A stretch of 64,000 bases of DNA from Shinella sp. CPCC 101442. Lineage in GTDB: Bacteria > Pseudomonadota > Alphaproteobacteria > Rhizobiales > Rhizobiaceae. The position numbers were made by a program, and so were the translations under genes. Shown one piece after another: positions 42,874-52,319 of this stretch. The notes beneath the pieces were generated by a model, which saw only the letters and a list, made by a program, of their open reading frames with translations, had not been told where the DNA came from and did no database searches. The first letter of the stretch is position 1; the number at the start of each line of letters is the position of its first letter. The DNA is taken from NCBI RefSeq assembly GCF_024704725.1, contig NZ_JALIQS010000001.1:868001-932000 (forward strand), read 5' to 3'.

Positions 42874-43730
42874 GCCGGGTTCTCGTCACCGGATCCAGCG
42901 GCCTCCTGGGCCGCCACGTTGCTGCGGCTCTCTCGGACGCGGGGCACGCCGTGACCGGCCTCGACATGACGGCTCCGCCGCCGGGTTCCGGTTGGGGCCA
43001 TGTCACGGCGGATGCAGGGGATCTCGGCGTTGTTGCCGAACTGGCCGCGGGCAAGGATGTTCTGGTGCATATCGCGGCGATCCCGCGGCCGACGGGTCGC
43101 GCCGCGGCCGACATCTTTCGGATCAACATGAGCGCCATGTATGCGGCCACCGAGGCTGCCCGCATCGCCGGTATCCGGCGGTTTGTCTATGCCTCCTCCT
43201 TCAGCGTGCTCGGTTATCCCTTCTTCGAAAACCCGTTGGTGCCGCCTTATCTGCCGGTCGACGAGGGCCATCCTGTCGGCGCGCAGGATGTCTACGCCAT
43301 CACCAAATGGCTGGGAGAGGAGATGGTCGATGCCTCGGTCCGGCGCGGCGTCTTTTCAGCCATCAGCCTGCGCATGCCCTGGATCCAGACGCCGGAAACC
43401 TTCCATGCCCAGATCGGCCCGCGTCGAGCACAGGCCGAAGCGGCCCGCGACCTCTGGGCCTACCTCGACGCGCGCGACGCCGCTGCCGCTTTCCTGGCTG
43501 CCGTGGAACGGCCGATCGAGGGGCATCTCCGCGCGTTTCTGAGTGCTGCCGACAGCTATATGGAAAGGCCCTCGGCCGAACTCGCGGCGACGGCCTATCC
43601 CGGCGCTCCCCTCGGTCGGCCACTTGAAGGTCATGCTTCATTCATCGATACGAGCAGGGCGCGAGATGCGCTCGGTTTCGTTCCGCGTTATTCCTGGCGC
43701 GACTATCCGCTGCCACCGGCAGGAAATTGA
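42870..43730 (+). CDS. NAD-dependent epimerase/dehydratase family protein
   Basis: A 286-residue extended short-chain dehydrogenase. The cofactor motif is VTGSSGLLGRHVAAAL at the N-terminus and the catalytic YxxxK appears as YAITKWLGEEM, with the serine in VYASSFSVLG. Resembles uronate dehydrogenases and nucleoside-sugar epimerases, so it may act on a free sugar acid. It overlaps the oxidoreductase gene and precedes the SDR gene by 12 bases. Confidence 0.88.
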   Translation: MSRVLVTGSSGLLGRHVAAALSDAGHAVTGLDMTAPPPGSGWGHVTADAGDLGVVAELAAGKDVLVHIAAIPRPTGRAAADIFRINMSAMYAATEAARIAGIRRFVYASSFSVLGYPFFENPLVPPYLPVDEGHPVGAQDVYAITKWLGEEMVDASVRRGVFSAISLRMPWIQTPETFHAQIGPRRAQAEAARDLWAYLDARDAAAAFLAAVERPIEGHLRAFLSAADSYMERPSAELAATAYPGAPLGRPLEGHASFIDTSRARDALGFVPRYSWRDYPLPPAGN

Positions 43731-43742
43731 GAAGGACAGAAG

Positions 43743-44546
43743 ATGCGTTTCGAAAACAAGATCGTGCTGGTGACCGGGGCTGCCGGCGTTATCGGCTCCG
43801 CCGCCGTGCGACGTTTCGTTTCGGAAGGCGCTCGTGTAGCGATCGCCGATCTCGACGGGGCGAAGGCCGAGGAACTTGCCCGTGAATTCGGCGATCGTGC
43901 AAAGGCGTTCGCTGTCGATGTGGCCGACCCGGTCGCGGTCGAAGCCATGGTGAAGGCCGTTGCCGGTCATTTCGGCGGGATCGACGTCCTGTTCAACAAT
44001 GCCGGTATCTCCGGCACCGTGGCGCCGGTCCACGAGCTCCCGATTTCGGAGTGGCAGAAGATCGTCGGCATCAACCTCAACGGCATCTTTTACGTTCTTC
44101 GCGCGACCCTCGCCGCCATGATCGAAGGGAAGCGGCAGGGCGCCATCGTCAATATGGGCTCGTCGATGGCAGGTTGGGACGTCCTGTCCGGCGGGGTGGG
44201 CTATGCCGCGACCAAACACGGGGTCGTTGGTATTACCCGCATAGCGGCGCTTGATGCTGCCCCCTACGGCATCCGGATCAATGCCGTCTGCCCGGGTGTC
44301 ATCGAAACACGCCTTGGCGTTCCGGCCGGAGACGAGGCCGCCTACTCGGCCGGCATCGAACGCTTCGCCCAGCGAATTCCGTTGCGCCGGATCGGCCAGC
44401 CGGAAGATGTCGCAGCCGCTGTCGCCTTTCTCGCATCCGACGACGCGAAGCATGTGACGGGTGTCGATTGGCTGATCGATGGTGGCCAGACGCTGCAGAG
44501 CTGGGCAAATGCACCCGACAGCGACCGCTACCCACGCTTCGTGTGA
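43743..44546 (+). CDS. Short-chain dehydrogenase/reductase
   Basis: A 267-residue classical SDR. The nucleotide motif is VTGAAGVIGSAAVRRF, an unusual GVIG in place of GIG. The NNAG equivalent is FNNAGISGTV, the active site SSMAGWDVLSGGVGYAATKH provides Ser, Tyr and Lys, and the C-terminus has VTGVDWLIDGGQTL. It is the last gene of the sugar operon. Probably oxidises or reduces an intermediate of the imported sugar. Confidence 0.92.
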   Translation: MRFENKIVLVTGAAGVIGSAAVRRFVSEGARVAIADLDGAKAEELAREFGDRAKAFAVDVADPVAVEAMVKAVAGHFGGIDVLFNNAGISGTVAPVHELPISEWQKIVGINLNGIFYVLRATLAAMIEGKRQGAIVNMGSSMAGWDVLSGGVGYAATKHGVVGITRIAALDAAPYGIRINAVCPGVIETRLGVPAGDEAAYSAGIERFAQRIPLRRIGQPEDVAAAVAFLASDDAKHVTGVDWLIDGGQTLQSWANAPDSDRYPRFV

Positions 44547-44656
44547 TGGCTTGTTGCGATCCTCGTCCTCGGGCAGGAAAGCGCGATGCCGACGACAAGG
44601 CGACCGCGTCCTTCCTTTTTTGCCAAGGGCCGATGATCTCCAGCGCCTGACAGCGC

Positions 44657-45493
44657 TCAGGTCGGCTCCGCACCCATGACCAATCCCTCGATGTCGTGTT
44701 TCTGCGTGATCGGCACCAGCTCGTCGACCACGCGGCAGACGAGATGCTTCCTGCCGATCTCCGGCAAGGCATCATACCAGTCCCGGGTCACCATCATATC
44801 GTGCAGTTCGGCATGTCCGGCACCCGGCGCATCGACGCCGAGCACCAGGACAGGCCGAGCGATGGGCGATTGATGCTCCGTGCCACGATGTACCGTCAGC
44901 GCGGACCGGCAGGAAATGTCACCGCGCTGCGGATACTTGCGTGTGGCGCGCTCCTGGAACCGGCCCCAGAGCGCCTTGTCGGGAAACATCTCGTGCTTCC
45001 AGCTGCGGCCGTCGTCATATTGCGTTCCGGGCGCCACCTCGAAAGGCCCCATGTCTTCGGTGACATCGACGCCAGTCAGGTTGAAGGCAAGCGAGGTGAT
45101 TTTCCGGTCGCGGTAGGTATCGACGGGGGAGGGGAAGTCGCGGTGCCAGGGCTGGTACTTCGCGCCCTGGAAGGGCACGTCGAGACCGATTTCCACGATC
45201 TGGTAGTCTGGCCCGAGCCTGTTGGTGCAGACATCCACCACCCAGGGATGGGTGACGAGATCGGCGAAACCGCGAAAGGCTTGCGGGTGGATTTCGACAT
45301 ACCAGCGGCGCGGGCCGCGCCCGACGGCGCCGCCGGGTCTTTGGATCGCCGACCAGAAGGCCGTCATCATGTCCTCCCGCATCCCGTCGGCCCACTCAGG
45401 GCTGAAGGCACCTTTCAGCCCGATGATGCCGTCTTCGGCGAGTTGCGTCATCTGCGCAGCGATATCGTAGTCGAATGTCGGTCGCGTGTTCAT
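44657..45493 (-). CDS. Phytanoyl-CoA dioxygenase (PhyH) family protein
   Basis: A 278-residue Fe(II)/2-oxoglutarate-dependent oxygenase. The metal-binding HxD is in YQPWHRDFPSPVDTY and the distal histidine is in LTVHRGTEHQSPIARPVL. Between them lies GPFEVAPGTQYDDG, typical for PhyH proteins. It is convergent with the sugar operon and divergent from the LacI gene, sharing a palindromic operator region with that gene. Its natural substrate could be the imported compound or a derivative; no member-specific residues are recognised. Confidence 0.85.
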   Translation of the reverse strand: MNTRPTFDYDIAAQMTQLAEDGIIGLKGAFSPEWADGMREDMMTAFWSAIQRPGGAVGRGPRRWYVEIHPQAFRGFADLVTHPWVVDVCTNRLGPDYQIVEIGLDVPFQGAKYQPWHRDFPSPVDTYRDRKITSLAFNLTGVDVTEDMGPFEVAPGTQYDDGRSWKHEMFPDKALWGRFQERATRKYPQRGDISCRSALTVHRGTEHQSPIARPVLVLGVDAPGAGHAELHDMMVTRDWYDALPEIGRKHLVCRVVDELVPITQKHDIEGLVMGAEPT

Positions 45494-45530
45494 CTGCTTG
45501 GTCCTCCCGATATGACATCAGCCTATCGCT

Positions 45531-45546
45531 ACTAATAATTATTAGT
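45531..45546. promoter_or_regulatory. LacI-type operator candidate between PhyH and lacI-like genes
   Basis: ACTAATAATTATTAGT is a perfect 16-base palindrome 38 bases before the PhyH start and 51 bases before the LacI-family start. A further half-site-like TATTAGT lies at about 45562-45568. In such GC-rich DNA this AT palindrome stands out, and the adjoining LacI protein is its obvious binder. Confidence 0.65.
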
Positions 45547-45596
45547 CAATGGCCGAAGTTTATTAGTTGCGGTAAAGGAGATCGACAGGGGGATGC

Positions 45597-46646
45597 ATGA
45601 ACAGCCGGAAAATCGCCAAACGCGTGACGATGATGGATGTCGCCAAGGCGGCCGGCTGTTCGCAGGCGACGGTCTCCGTCGTTCTGAACAACGTCACCGA
45701 CATCAAAATCTCGGCGGAGTTGCGTGAACGGGTGCTGGAGGCCGCGCGGTCGCTGGCTTACGGCCTGTCAAGCCCTGTCCGCCGTGCGGGGCTCGAGGAG
45801 CTGCGGGGAAGCTGCATCGGTTTCATCGTGGACCAGCTTGCGACGACGCCGGAGGCGGTCAACGCGATCGAAGGTGCCCGACATGCATCCTGGGAAGACG
45901 ACGTGACCATCCTTGTCGCGCAAACCCAGGGCAGGGCGGAGCATGAACGAAAGGCGGTCGCGCGGCTTCTCCAGGCCGGTGCCCAGGGCATCGTCTACAT
46001 GTCGATCTTCACCCGCCGCGTCTCGCTCGATCCGGTCCTGGATCAGCTTCCGGTCCCCCTGGTGCTGCTGAATTGCTATACGAGCGACAATCGATTTCCC
46101 TCGGCGGTCCCGGATGAAACGACAGGCGGACGCACGGCGACCGCTTCCCTTGTCCGGAAAGGCCACAGGTGCATCGGCATGATCGTTGGCGAGAGCTTCA
46201 TGGAAGCGGCTCAGGACCGGTTGGCCGGATACAGGCAGGCGCTGGCGGAGGCTGGCATCTCCTATGACGACAGCCTGGTGGTCGAAGGAAACTGGACGCC
46301 GACATCCGGCTTCGAGGCAACGCAAAAGCTCCTGTCACTGAAGGCGCCGCCGACGGCCATCTTCTGCCAGAACGACAAGATGGCCATGGGATGCTTCAAC
46401 GCGATCGGCGAGGCCGGGCTTCGTATCCCGGGCGACATTTCCGTCGTGGGTTACGATGACGACGAGCTTTCCCGGCACTTGCGGCCCCGTCTGACGACGC
46501 TTGAACTTCCCCATCGTTCCATGGGCGCCTGGGCGATCGCGCAGCTTGCGAAAAAGCCGACGCCGGGGCCGCATCGCGTTCACAAGGTTGGATGTACGCT
46601 GATCGAACGGGCCTCCGCTGGCAGGCTTGCCGCGCATCCGTCGTGA
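45597..46646 (+). CDS. LacI-family transcriptional regulator
   Basis: A 349-residue regulator with an N-terminal HTH (VTMMDVAKAAGCSQATVSVV, LNNVTDIKISAELRERVLEAA) and a periplasmic-binding-like ligand domain (IGFIVDQLATTPEAVNAIEG, SVVGYDDDELSRHLRPRLTT). It probably represses PhyH and itself through the palindrome at 45531-45546, and possibly the sugar operon at 37524-44546. The ligand is presumably the imported sugar or an intermediate. Confidence 0.92.
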   Translation: MNSRKIAKRVTMMDVAKAAGCSQATVSVVLNNVTDIKISAELRERVLEAARSLAYGLSSPVRRAGLEELRGSCIGFIVDQLATTPEAVNAIEGARHASWEDDVTILVAQTQGRAEHERKAVARLLQAGAQGIVYMSIFTRRVSLDPVLDQLPVPLVLLNCYTSDNRFPSAVPDETTGGRTATASLVRKGHRCIGMIVGESFMEAAQDRLAGYRQALAEAGISYDDSLVVEGNWTPTSGFEATQKLLSLKAPPTAIFCQNDKMAMGCFNAIGEAGLRIPGDISVVGYDDDELSRHLRPRLTTLELPHRSMGAWAIAQLAKKPTPGPHRVHKVGCTLIERASAGRLAAHPS

Positions 46647-46655
46647 GTCCGGCTT

Positions 46656-47330
46656 CTAGCGCTTGGTCGCCATCCAGATAACATGGCGCGCGCCCCGATG
46701 CCGGGTGCTGGCGCGCACGCTCACCTCTTCCGCGACAAAGCCCACGTCACGCAATCGGCGGGTGAAAACACTGTCGGGCGCCGATGACCAGACGGCAAGC
46801 ACTCCGTTCGGGCGCAGGGCGGCCTTGGCGGCACGCAGGCCGTCGTGGCTGTACAGGTTGTCGTTGGAGACGCGCGTCAATCCATCGGGGCCGTTGTCGA
46901 CATCAAGGAGGATAGCGTCGAACGCAGCGGTCTTCGAACGGATGAGCGCGCCGACATCGCCGACATGGATATCGACACGCGGGTCGTCGAGTGTGCCGGC
47001 ATGCAGATCCGCCATCGGTCCGCGCGCCCAGTCGACGACGGCGGGAACAAGTTCGGCGACGACGACGGAGGCGTCACGCGGCAGTGCGCCCAGGGCTGCG
47101 CGCAAGGTAAAGCCCATGCCGAGGCCGCCAATCAGCATCCTTGTGTCTTTCCGGCCCGCAATCCGCTCGCAGCCGAGCGTCGCCAGTGCTTCTTCCGAAC
47201 CGCTCAGCCTGCTGTTCATAAGCTCCGTGGAGCCGAGCATGATGGAAAACTCGCTGCCGCGCTGTTTCAGGCGAAGCTCGCCGCCATCACCGGGAATGGT
47301 TGCACGATCAAGCTGAATCCAGGGAAGCAT
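46656..47330 (-). CDS. Spermidine-synthase-like methyltransferase-fold protein
   Basis: A 224-residue Rossmann-fold protein related to spermidine synthases: KDTRMLIGGLGMGFTLRAAL as the nucleotide/SAM loop, VVVAELVPAVVDWARG, and DAILLDVDNGPDGLTR in the putative active-site position. It lacks the N-terminal domain of true spermidine synthases, so polyamine synthesis is unlikely. Common as a stand-alone hypothetical in rhizobia. It lies convergent with the LacI gene and has no operon partner. Confidence 0.8.
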   Translation of the reverse strand: MLPWIQLDRATIPGDGGELRLKQRGSEFSIMLGSTELMNSRLSGSEEALATLGCERIAGRKDTRMLIGGLGMGFTLRAALGALPRDASVVVAELVPAVVDWARGPMADLHAGTLDDPRVDIHVGDVGALIRSKTAAFDAILLDVDNGPDGLTRVSNDNLYSHDGLRAAKAALRPNGVLAVWSSAPDSVFTRRLRDVGFVAEEVSVRASTRHRGARHVIWMATKR

Positions 47331-47658
47331 CGAAGTATCTCATGGCGTTGTTCGGCGCCTCGTAGCATGGCGGCCGGGTCGAAGATATCACATTGTCGCC
47401 GAACCGGGATCAGAACGGTTCAGCGCGGTCATTCACTCGGGTTACTCGGTCCGCACAAGCTCTTTCGGAACACGATACGCGGATGCTTCATCTCGAAGCC
47501 GATATGTGGGGATGCTTGCCTTTTGGCTGTCGACGCACGCCCCACCCTTGCCGCCGCAGGGATCGCCGATCCACCTGATCGACGATATCGCTCAGAGCGG
47601 CGAACCTTCGCTCTAGTGGCGCTTGCAGAAATCGCTCGATAGCGAATTTCCCGGGCCG
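47331..47658. other. Intergenic stretch without a recognised gene
   Basis: About 330 bases between the methyltransferase-like gene start and the dapB stop. Short open frames exist, but none has a ribosome-binding site or recognisable family residues. The only structure seen is a short hairpin near the dapB end. The first part should contain the promoter of the methyltransferase-like gene; no clear elements were identified. Confidence 0.5.
47628..47650 (-). terminator. Candidate terminator after dapB
   Basis: On the minus strand a short hairpin (TCGCT-ATCG-AGCGA plus outer GAAA/TTTC pairs with one bulge) begins 8 bases after the dapB stop and runs into a TTTC tail. The stem is short and the T run limited, so termination may be partial. 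Confidence 0.4.
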
Positions 47659-48456
47659 TCAGACTTCAGCGCGCTTTGTATCCTGGCCGCCGAGATTGAG
47701 AACATCCGCCATTGTGTATTCGCCCGGCGGCTTTCCGACGATCCAGCGGGCCGCAGCCAATGCGCCGCGGGCGAACATGTCCCGACCCAGCGCCGCATGA
47801 GAGATCGTGATGGTTTCTTCTTCCGCGGCGAAAATCACGCTGTGTTCGCCGATGATGCCGCCACCGCGGATGACCGAGAAGCCGATTTCGCCATCCGGCC
47901 GCGCGCCCGTCAGTCCGTCGCGGCCACGGCGCTCCACCTTTTCGAGCGGAACCTCGCGCCCCAACGCCGCTGCTTCGCCGAGCATGAGCGCGGTTCCCGA
48001 GGGGGCGTCGATCTTTCGGCGATGATGAGCTTCGACGATCTCGATGTCCCATGTGTCGGGGGCAAGTATCCCGGACATCTGCGAGATGAGCGTTGTCAGC
48101 AGGTTGAGGCCGATGGAGAAATTACCGGATCGAAGAATGGGGATTTGACGCGCTGCATTGGCGATCCTGTCTTCCTCGTCGCCATCGAAGCCCGTTGCGC
48201 CAATGACCAGCGCGGGGCCTGCCTGTCCGGAACATCGTTGCGCCAGTGCCGCTGCCGCCCCCGCCGTCGAAAAATCCACGATGACGTCAGCGGTCTTGAG
48301 CGCGACATCGATATCGATCAGTCCCGCGCCGCTTTGGTTGGGACGGCTGATCCCGCCCACGTATTGAAAGGTCGTGTCCGAATGCAGCGCGGCAACGATC
48401 GTCTGCCCCATCCGCCCGCGCGACCCTGCGACGGCGACTTTGATTGGAGATGTCAT
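47659..48456 (-). CDS. dapB: 4-hydroxy-tetrahydrodipicolinate reductase
   Basis: Lysine/diaminopimelate biosynthesis enzyme of 265 residues. NAD(P) motif VAVAGSRGRMGQTIV is at the N-terminus, the substrate signature EAHHRRKIDAPSGTALMLGE is present, and FSVIRGGGIIGEHSVIF lies near the end. The ATG at 48456 is chosen because the family begins there; the frame continues upstream into the ABC ATPase gene. It follows the iron ABC ATPase by 10 bases, an unusual partner, so it might be a second dapB or simply be read through from that operon. Confidence 0.92.
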   Translation of the reverse strand: MTSPIKVAVAGSRGRMGQTIVAALHSDTTFQYVGGISRPNQSGAGLIDIDVALKTADVIVDFSTAGAAAALAQRCSGQAGPALVIGATGFDGDEEDRIANAARQIPILRSGNFSIGLNLLTTLISQMSGILAPDTWDIEIVEAHHRRKIDAPSGTALMLGEAAALGREVPLEKVERRGRDGLTGARPDGEIGFSVIRGGGIIGEHSVIFAAEEETITISHAALGRDMFARGALAAARWIVGKPPGEYTMADVLNLGGQDTKRAEV

Positions 48457-48466
48457 TTCGTCTCCT

Positions 48467-49501
48467 CTAGGCGAGCACATGCGCGCGGCCGGCGATGCCA
48501 AGCTGGACGGTATCACCGGGAACGGGGAGCATGATGCCCGACGTCCTGATGGAGATGGGGGGCAGAGAGGCGTCCGGCAGGGCAATGGCGACCGTCGAGA
48601 CGGCGCCGCCGAACTGGACATCGACCACCCGGGCGCCCGCTTCCGGCGCGGAATCGTTGGCTGTGATGGTGATCTGATCCGGCCGCAGCATGATTTCCCC
48701 CCGCCCCGTATGATCGCCATCGACGGCCACGCGCCCGAGGGCGCAATCGGCGAATCCCCCGCTCACATCGGCCGGCAGGAGAATGGCGTCGCCGAGGAAG
48801 AGTGCGGTTTCGCGATCGCGGGGCTGCCGGTAGAGAACCTGCGGTGGACCGGCCTGGATCAGTTTCCCCTCGCGCAGCACAGCAAGTTGATCGGCAAAGG
48901 AAAGCGCTTCCCCTTGGTCATGGGTAACGAGGATCGCGGTAATGCCGGCATTTTGCAAAACCCGCGCGACGGCCTTGCGCATGGTTTCGCGCAGGCCCGT
49001 GTCGAGGGCCGAGAAGGGTTCGTCGAGCAACATCAGGCGCGGCTGGCGACCGAGCGCGCGGGCGAGCGCCACGCGCTGCTGCTGGCCGCCGGAAAGCTGG
49101 TGGGGACGGCGCGTCGCCATGGCGCCATCGAGTTCCACCATGTCGAGCAGCCCGGCGACGCGTTCTGCGCGGTCGGGTATGCGGCGCTCGAAGCCGAAGG
49201 CGATGTTTTCGGCAACGCTCAGATGCGGGAACAGCGCGCCGTCCTGCGAGACGATACCGATACCGCGTTTGTGCGCCGGCATGCCGGCAGGGCCTTCGGC
49301 GAGCAGCGTTCCGTCGCAGGAAACCCGACCGCGATCGGGAAACTCGAAACCGGCAATGATGCGCAGCAATGTCGACTTGCCGGACCCCGAAGGGCCGACC
49401 ACGGCCGTGCGGCTTCCCGGCCTCACCGAGAGGCTGACGGACTCCAGCGCCTGAACCTCGCCGTACCGCTTGCTGATGGACTCAAGGGAAAGCAGCGTCA
49501 T
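48467..49501 (-). CDS. Ferric-iron ABC transporter ATP-binding protein (FbpC type)
   Basis: A 344-residue ATPase: Walker [16 protein letters not shown] (about 35-49), the Q-loop in [15 protein letters not shown], signature [16 protein letters not shown], and Walker [13 protein letters not shown]. The C-terminal TOBE-type domain includes [14 protein letters not shown]-loop sequence and partner permease indicate the iron(III) class. It overlaps the permease gene by 4 bases and precedes dapB. Polyamine or thiamine ATPases are less likely alternatives. Confidence 0.9.
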   Translation of the reverse strand: MTLLSLESISKRYGEVQALESVSLSVRPGSRTAVVGPSGSGKSTLLRIIAGFEFPDRGRVSCDGTLLAEGPAGMPAHKRGIGIVSQDGALFPHLSVAENIAFGFERRIPDRAERVAGLLDMVELDGAMATRRPHQLSGGQQQRVALARALGRQPRLMLLDEPFSALDTGLRETMRKAVARVLQNAGITAILVTHDQGEALSFADQLAVLREGKLIQAGPPQVLYRQPRDRETALFLGDAILLPADVSGGFADCALGRVAVDGDHTGRGEIMLRPDQITITANDSAPEAGARVVDVQFGGAVSTVAIALPDASLPPISIRTSGIMLPVPGDTVQLGIAGRAHVLA

Positions 49502-51078
49502 TGTCCGGCAGTCCGTTTCGATTGGGCATGGAGAAGAAGGGTCAGGGGCAGCGAGAGCACGACCATCATGGTCGCGTAGGGGGCCGCCGCGACGTAATCG
49601 ATCTCGCTCGTCAGCGACCAGAAGCGCGTCGCCAGCGTTTCGACGCCATTCGGCGCCAGCATCAGGGTGGCGGTCAGCTCGTTGGTAATGCCAAGCGCGA
49701 CAAGGGCGACGCTTGCCGCCGCACCCGGCGCGGCGAGCCGCAGCGTGACTTGCCGCAGCGCTTGCGCTGGCGTGCGCCCAAGCGCCATGGCGGCCCGCTC
49801 CAGTTCGACAGGTGCTTGGGCGATGCTCGCGCGCAGCCCCACCATGGCGCGCGGCAGGAACAGAAGGACGTAGCCGGCGAGCAGCATCGCGAAGGTCTGG
49901 TAGAGCGGCAGCAGGAAGCGCACCGTGATCGAAACCAGCGCCAGCGCCACCACGACGCCCGGCAGGGAGCCGACATAGTAGTGGCAGGCTTCGAGAATGC
50001 GTTGCAGCCGTCCCGGCGCGCGCACCGAGAGCCAGGCCATGGGAACCGCGACGATGGTCGCGAGGATGCCGCCGGAGAGAGCGAGCAGCAGGGTCTCGCC
50101 CACCGCACGGGTCACGTCGCCGTCCCAGATGGCGGCGCCGCCGAACCAGAGCCAGCGACCAAGCGTCACCAGCGGCACGCCGAGGGTGAGGATGGCGAGC
50201 CCCACCGGCAGGATGAGGGCAGGCAGCGCCAGGCGGCCGAGCCGGCGCCGTTCGGCCGGCCGCGCCGCGCCGGCACCGACGCGCGCATAGCGCTCGTTGC
50301 CGCGCAGCAGGAATTCGAGGGCGAGCAGGAACAGGCAGCAGCCGACGAGCACGCCGCCGATCATGTTGGCGGCGGGGCTGTTGTAGGAGGACTGGAACTG
50401 ATCGACGATCGCGGTCGCCAACGTGTCGAAGCGGATCATCGCGAAGAGGCCGTATTCCGACAGGAGATGCAGGCCGATCAGAAGCGAGCCGCCGCAGATG
50501 GCAAGCCGCAACTGCGGCCGAACAACGCGAAAGAACACGGCGACGGGCGCAAGGCCGAGCGACGCGGCGGCATCTTCCACGGCGGGATCGAGACGCCGGA
50601 GGGCGGCTGCGACCGGCAGGTAGAGAAAGGGATAGTAGGCGAGAACGGCAACGAAGGTGGCGCCGGCAAGGCCGCGCATGCTCGGCACGAGACTGACCCA
50701 GGCATAGCTGTGCACGAAAGCCGGAACGGCAAGCGGCGTTATCGCAAGCCACGCCCAGAGCCGGGCACCGGGGATGTCGGTGCGCTCGGTCAGCCAGGCC
50801 ATGCCAACCGCGACGACGATCGACAGCGGGATCGTCAGGAGTTCGAGATAGATCGTGCTGAGAACGAGTTCGCCGACGCGCGGGCGCAGGACGAGCGTCT
50901 TCACCGTCTCCCAGCCCACATCATAGGTCACCCAGCCGATGAAGCCGAGCGGCACGAGGCTGAACAGCGCGACCAGTGTGGCGAGCACGACGACGGGCAG
51001 ATGCGGCAGGGACGCGCGCATGCGCCTCCGTGCCGGCCAGGGCCGGTCGAATGTCTCTGCTGTACTATCCTGCAACAA
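49498..51078 (-). CDS. Ferric-iron ABC transporter permease (FbpB type, fused two-domain)
   Basis: A 526-residue inner-membrane protein made of two homologous halves of about six helices each. The EAA loops are [22 protein letters not shown] in the first half and [22 protein letters not shown] in the second. This length and fusion are typical of FbpB/AfuB-type iron(III) permeases. It is divergent from the binding-protein gene with a 220-base control region between them. Confidence 0.9.
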   Translation of the reverse strand: MLQDSTAETFDRPWPARRRMRASLPHLPVVVLATLVALFSLVPLGFIGWVTYDVGWETVKTLVLRPRVGELVLSTIYLELLTIPLSIVVAVGMAWLTERTDIPGARLWAWLAITPLAVPAFVHSYAWVSLVPSMRGLAGATFVAVLAYYPFLYLPVAAALRRLDPAVEDAAASLGLAPVAVFFRVVRPQLRLAICGGSLLIGLHLLSEYGLFAMIRFDTLATAIVDQFQSSYNSPAANMIGGVLVGCCLFLLALEFLLRGNERYARVGAGAARPAERRRLGRLALPALILPVGLAILTLGVPLVTLGRWLWFGGAAIWDGDVTRAVGETLLLALSGGILATIVAVPMAWLSVRAPGRLQRILEACHYYVGSLPGVVVALALVSITVRFLLPLYQTFAMLLAGYVLLFLPRAMVGLRASIAQAPVELERAAMALGRTPAQALRQVTLRLAAPGAAASVALVALGITNELTATLMLAPNGVETLATRFWSLTSEIDYVAAAPYATMMVVLSLPLTLLLHAQSKRTAGQ

Positions 51079-51113
51079 GGCTCATGCCTTCATGCCATGA
51101 AAACGACAGGACA

Positions 51114-51133
51114 CCTGTTTCGCGATAAACAGG
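51114..51133. promoter_or_regulatory. Inverted repeat in the iron-transport control region
   Basis: CCTGTTT and AAACAGG flank a six-base centre in the 220-base region between the divergent permease and binding-protein genes. It could be an operator (Irr/Fur or other) but does not match a consensus that I can name with confidence. Confidence 0.35.
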
Positions 51134-51298
51134 CCGCCCGTTTCTGCCCTAAGGATTTCTTGAGTGAAAGGCAATGGTTTGCACAATCGAGATGCCCGCC
51201 TGCGGCGTGGTGACACTGGCGCCGGGTTTGGCCGCGCGATAAGTAGAGCTCGCTTGCCCAGTTTTTCTGGCGGCAACTCGGCTCTAAAGGAGAACACC

Positions 51299-52306
51299 AT
51301 GAACCCGTCGATCCGATTGACAATCGCAGCCGTGTCGCTTGCCGCGTTCGCGTCTCTGGCATCCGGCGCCAAAGCGCAGGAAGCCGGCGAGCTCGTCATC
51401 TACAATGCCCAGCACGAAGGGCTCGGAAAAGCGTGGATCGATGCGTTCACCAAGGAGACCGGGATCAATGTCGTGGTCCGCAAGGGCAGCGACATGGAGT
51501 TTGCCAACCTCATCCTGCAGGAAGGTGACCTGACGCCGGCCGACGTCTTCCTGACGGAAAACTCGCCTGCCATGGCGCTGCTCGATGCGGCCGGACGATT
51601 TGCGCCCGTCGACAAGGAAACGCTCGATCAGGTGCCGTCGGACTATCGCCCGGCGGATGGCATGTGGACAGGCATCGCCGCGCGTTCGACGGTCTTTGCC
51701 TATGACAAGACCAAGCTCACCGAGGACGCATTGCCGAAATCGATGCTCGATCTTGCCGATCCCGCCTGGAAGGGCCGCTGGGGGGCTTCACCCAATGGCG
51801 CGGATTTCCAGGCGATCGTCGGTGCGCTCCTCCAGCTCAAGGGCAAGGAGGCGACGGCAGCCTGGCTGACGGCGCTGAAGGAGAATGCGACGCCCTACAA
51901 GGGCAACAGCGTTGCAATGAAGGCGGTCAATGCCGGCGAGATCGAAGGCGCGGTGATCTACCACTATTACTGGTTCGGCGATCAGGCGAAGACCGGCGAA
52001 AACAGCGGCAACGTCGCGCTGCACTACTTCAGGAACCAGGATCCGGGCGCCTTCGTCAGCATTTCCGGCGGCGGCATCCTGAAGACCAGCACGCACCAGA
52101 AGGAGGCGCAGGCCTTCCTGAAGTGGATCACCGGCAAGGCCGGCCAGTCGATCCTGCGTGACGGCACTTCGTTCGAATATGCCATCGCCGGCGATGCGAA
52201 CCCCAAGCTTGTCCCGCTCAAGGATCTGGACGCTCCGAAGGTCGAGGCTTCCACGCTCGACAGCAAGACGGTCGTCGAACTGATGACGGCCGCCGGCCTG
52301 CTCTAG
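51299..52306 (+). CDS. Iron(III) ABC substrate-binding protein (FbpA/IdiA type)
   Basis: A 335-residue periplasmic binding protein: signal peptide of about 26 residues (AKA-QEA), then ELVIYNAQHEGLGKAWIDAF, DVFLTENSPAMALLDAAGRF and a C-terminal VIYHYYWFGDQAK. The adjacent tyrosines of that last motif correspond to the iron-ligand tyrosines of FbpA proteins. RBS AAAGGAG is well placed before 51299; the frame is open upstream but without conserved residues. Its partner permease and ATPase are divergent. Confidence 0.9.
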   Translation: MNPSIRLTIAAVSLAAFASLASGAKAQEAGELVIYNAQHEGLGKAWIDAFTKETGINVVVRKGSDMEFANLILQEGDLTPADVFLTENSPAMALLDAAGRFAPVDKETLDQVPSDYRPADGMWTGIAARSTVFAYDKTKLTEDALPKSMLDLADPAWKGRWGASPNGADFQAIVGALLQLKGKEATAAWLTALKENATPYKGNSVAMKAVNAGEIEGAVIYHYYWFGDQAKTGENSGNVALHYFRNQDPGAFVSISGGGILKTSTHQKEAQAFLKWITGKAGQSILRDGTSFEYAIAGDANPKLVPLKDLDAPKVEASTLDSKTVVELMTAAGLL

Positions 52307-52319
52307 GCGAACAACGGCC

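Noticed and set aside
47331-47658. Small protein or RNA gene in the gap before dapB
   Set aside because: Short frames lack a ribosome-binding site and conserved features, and no cloverleaf or RNA family structure could be recognised.
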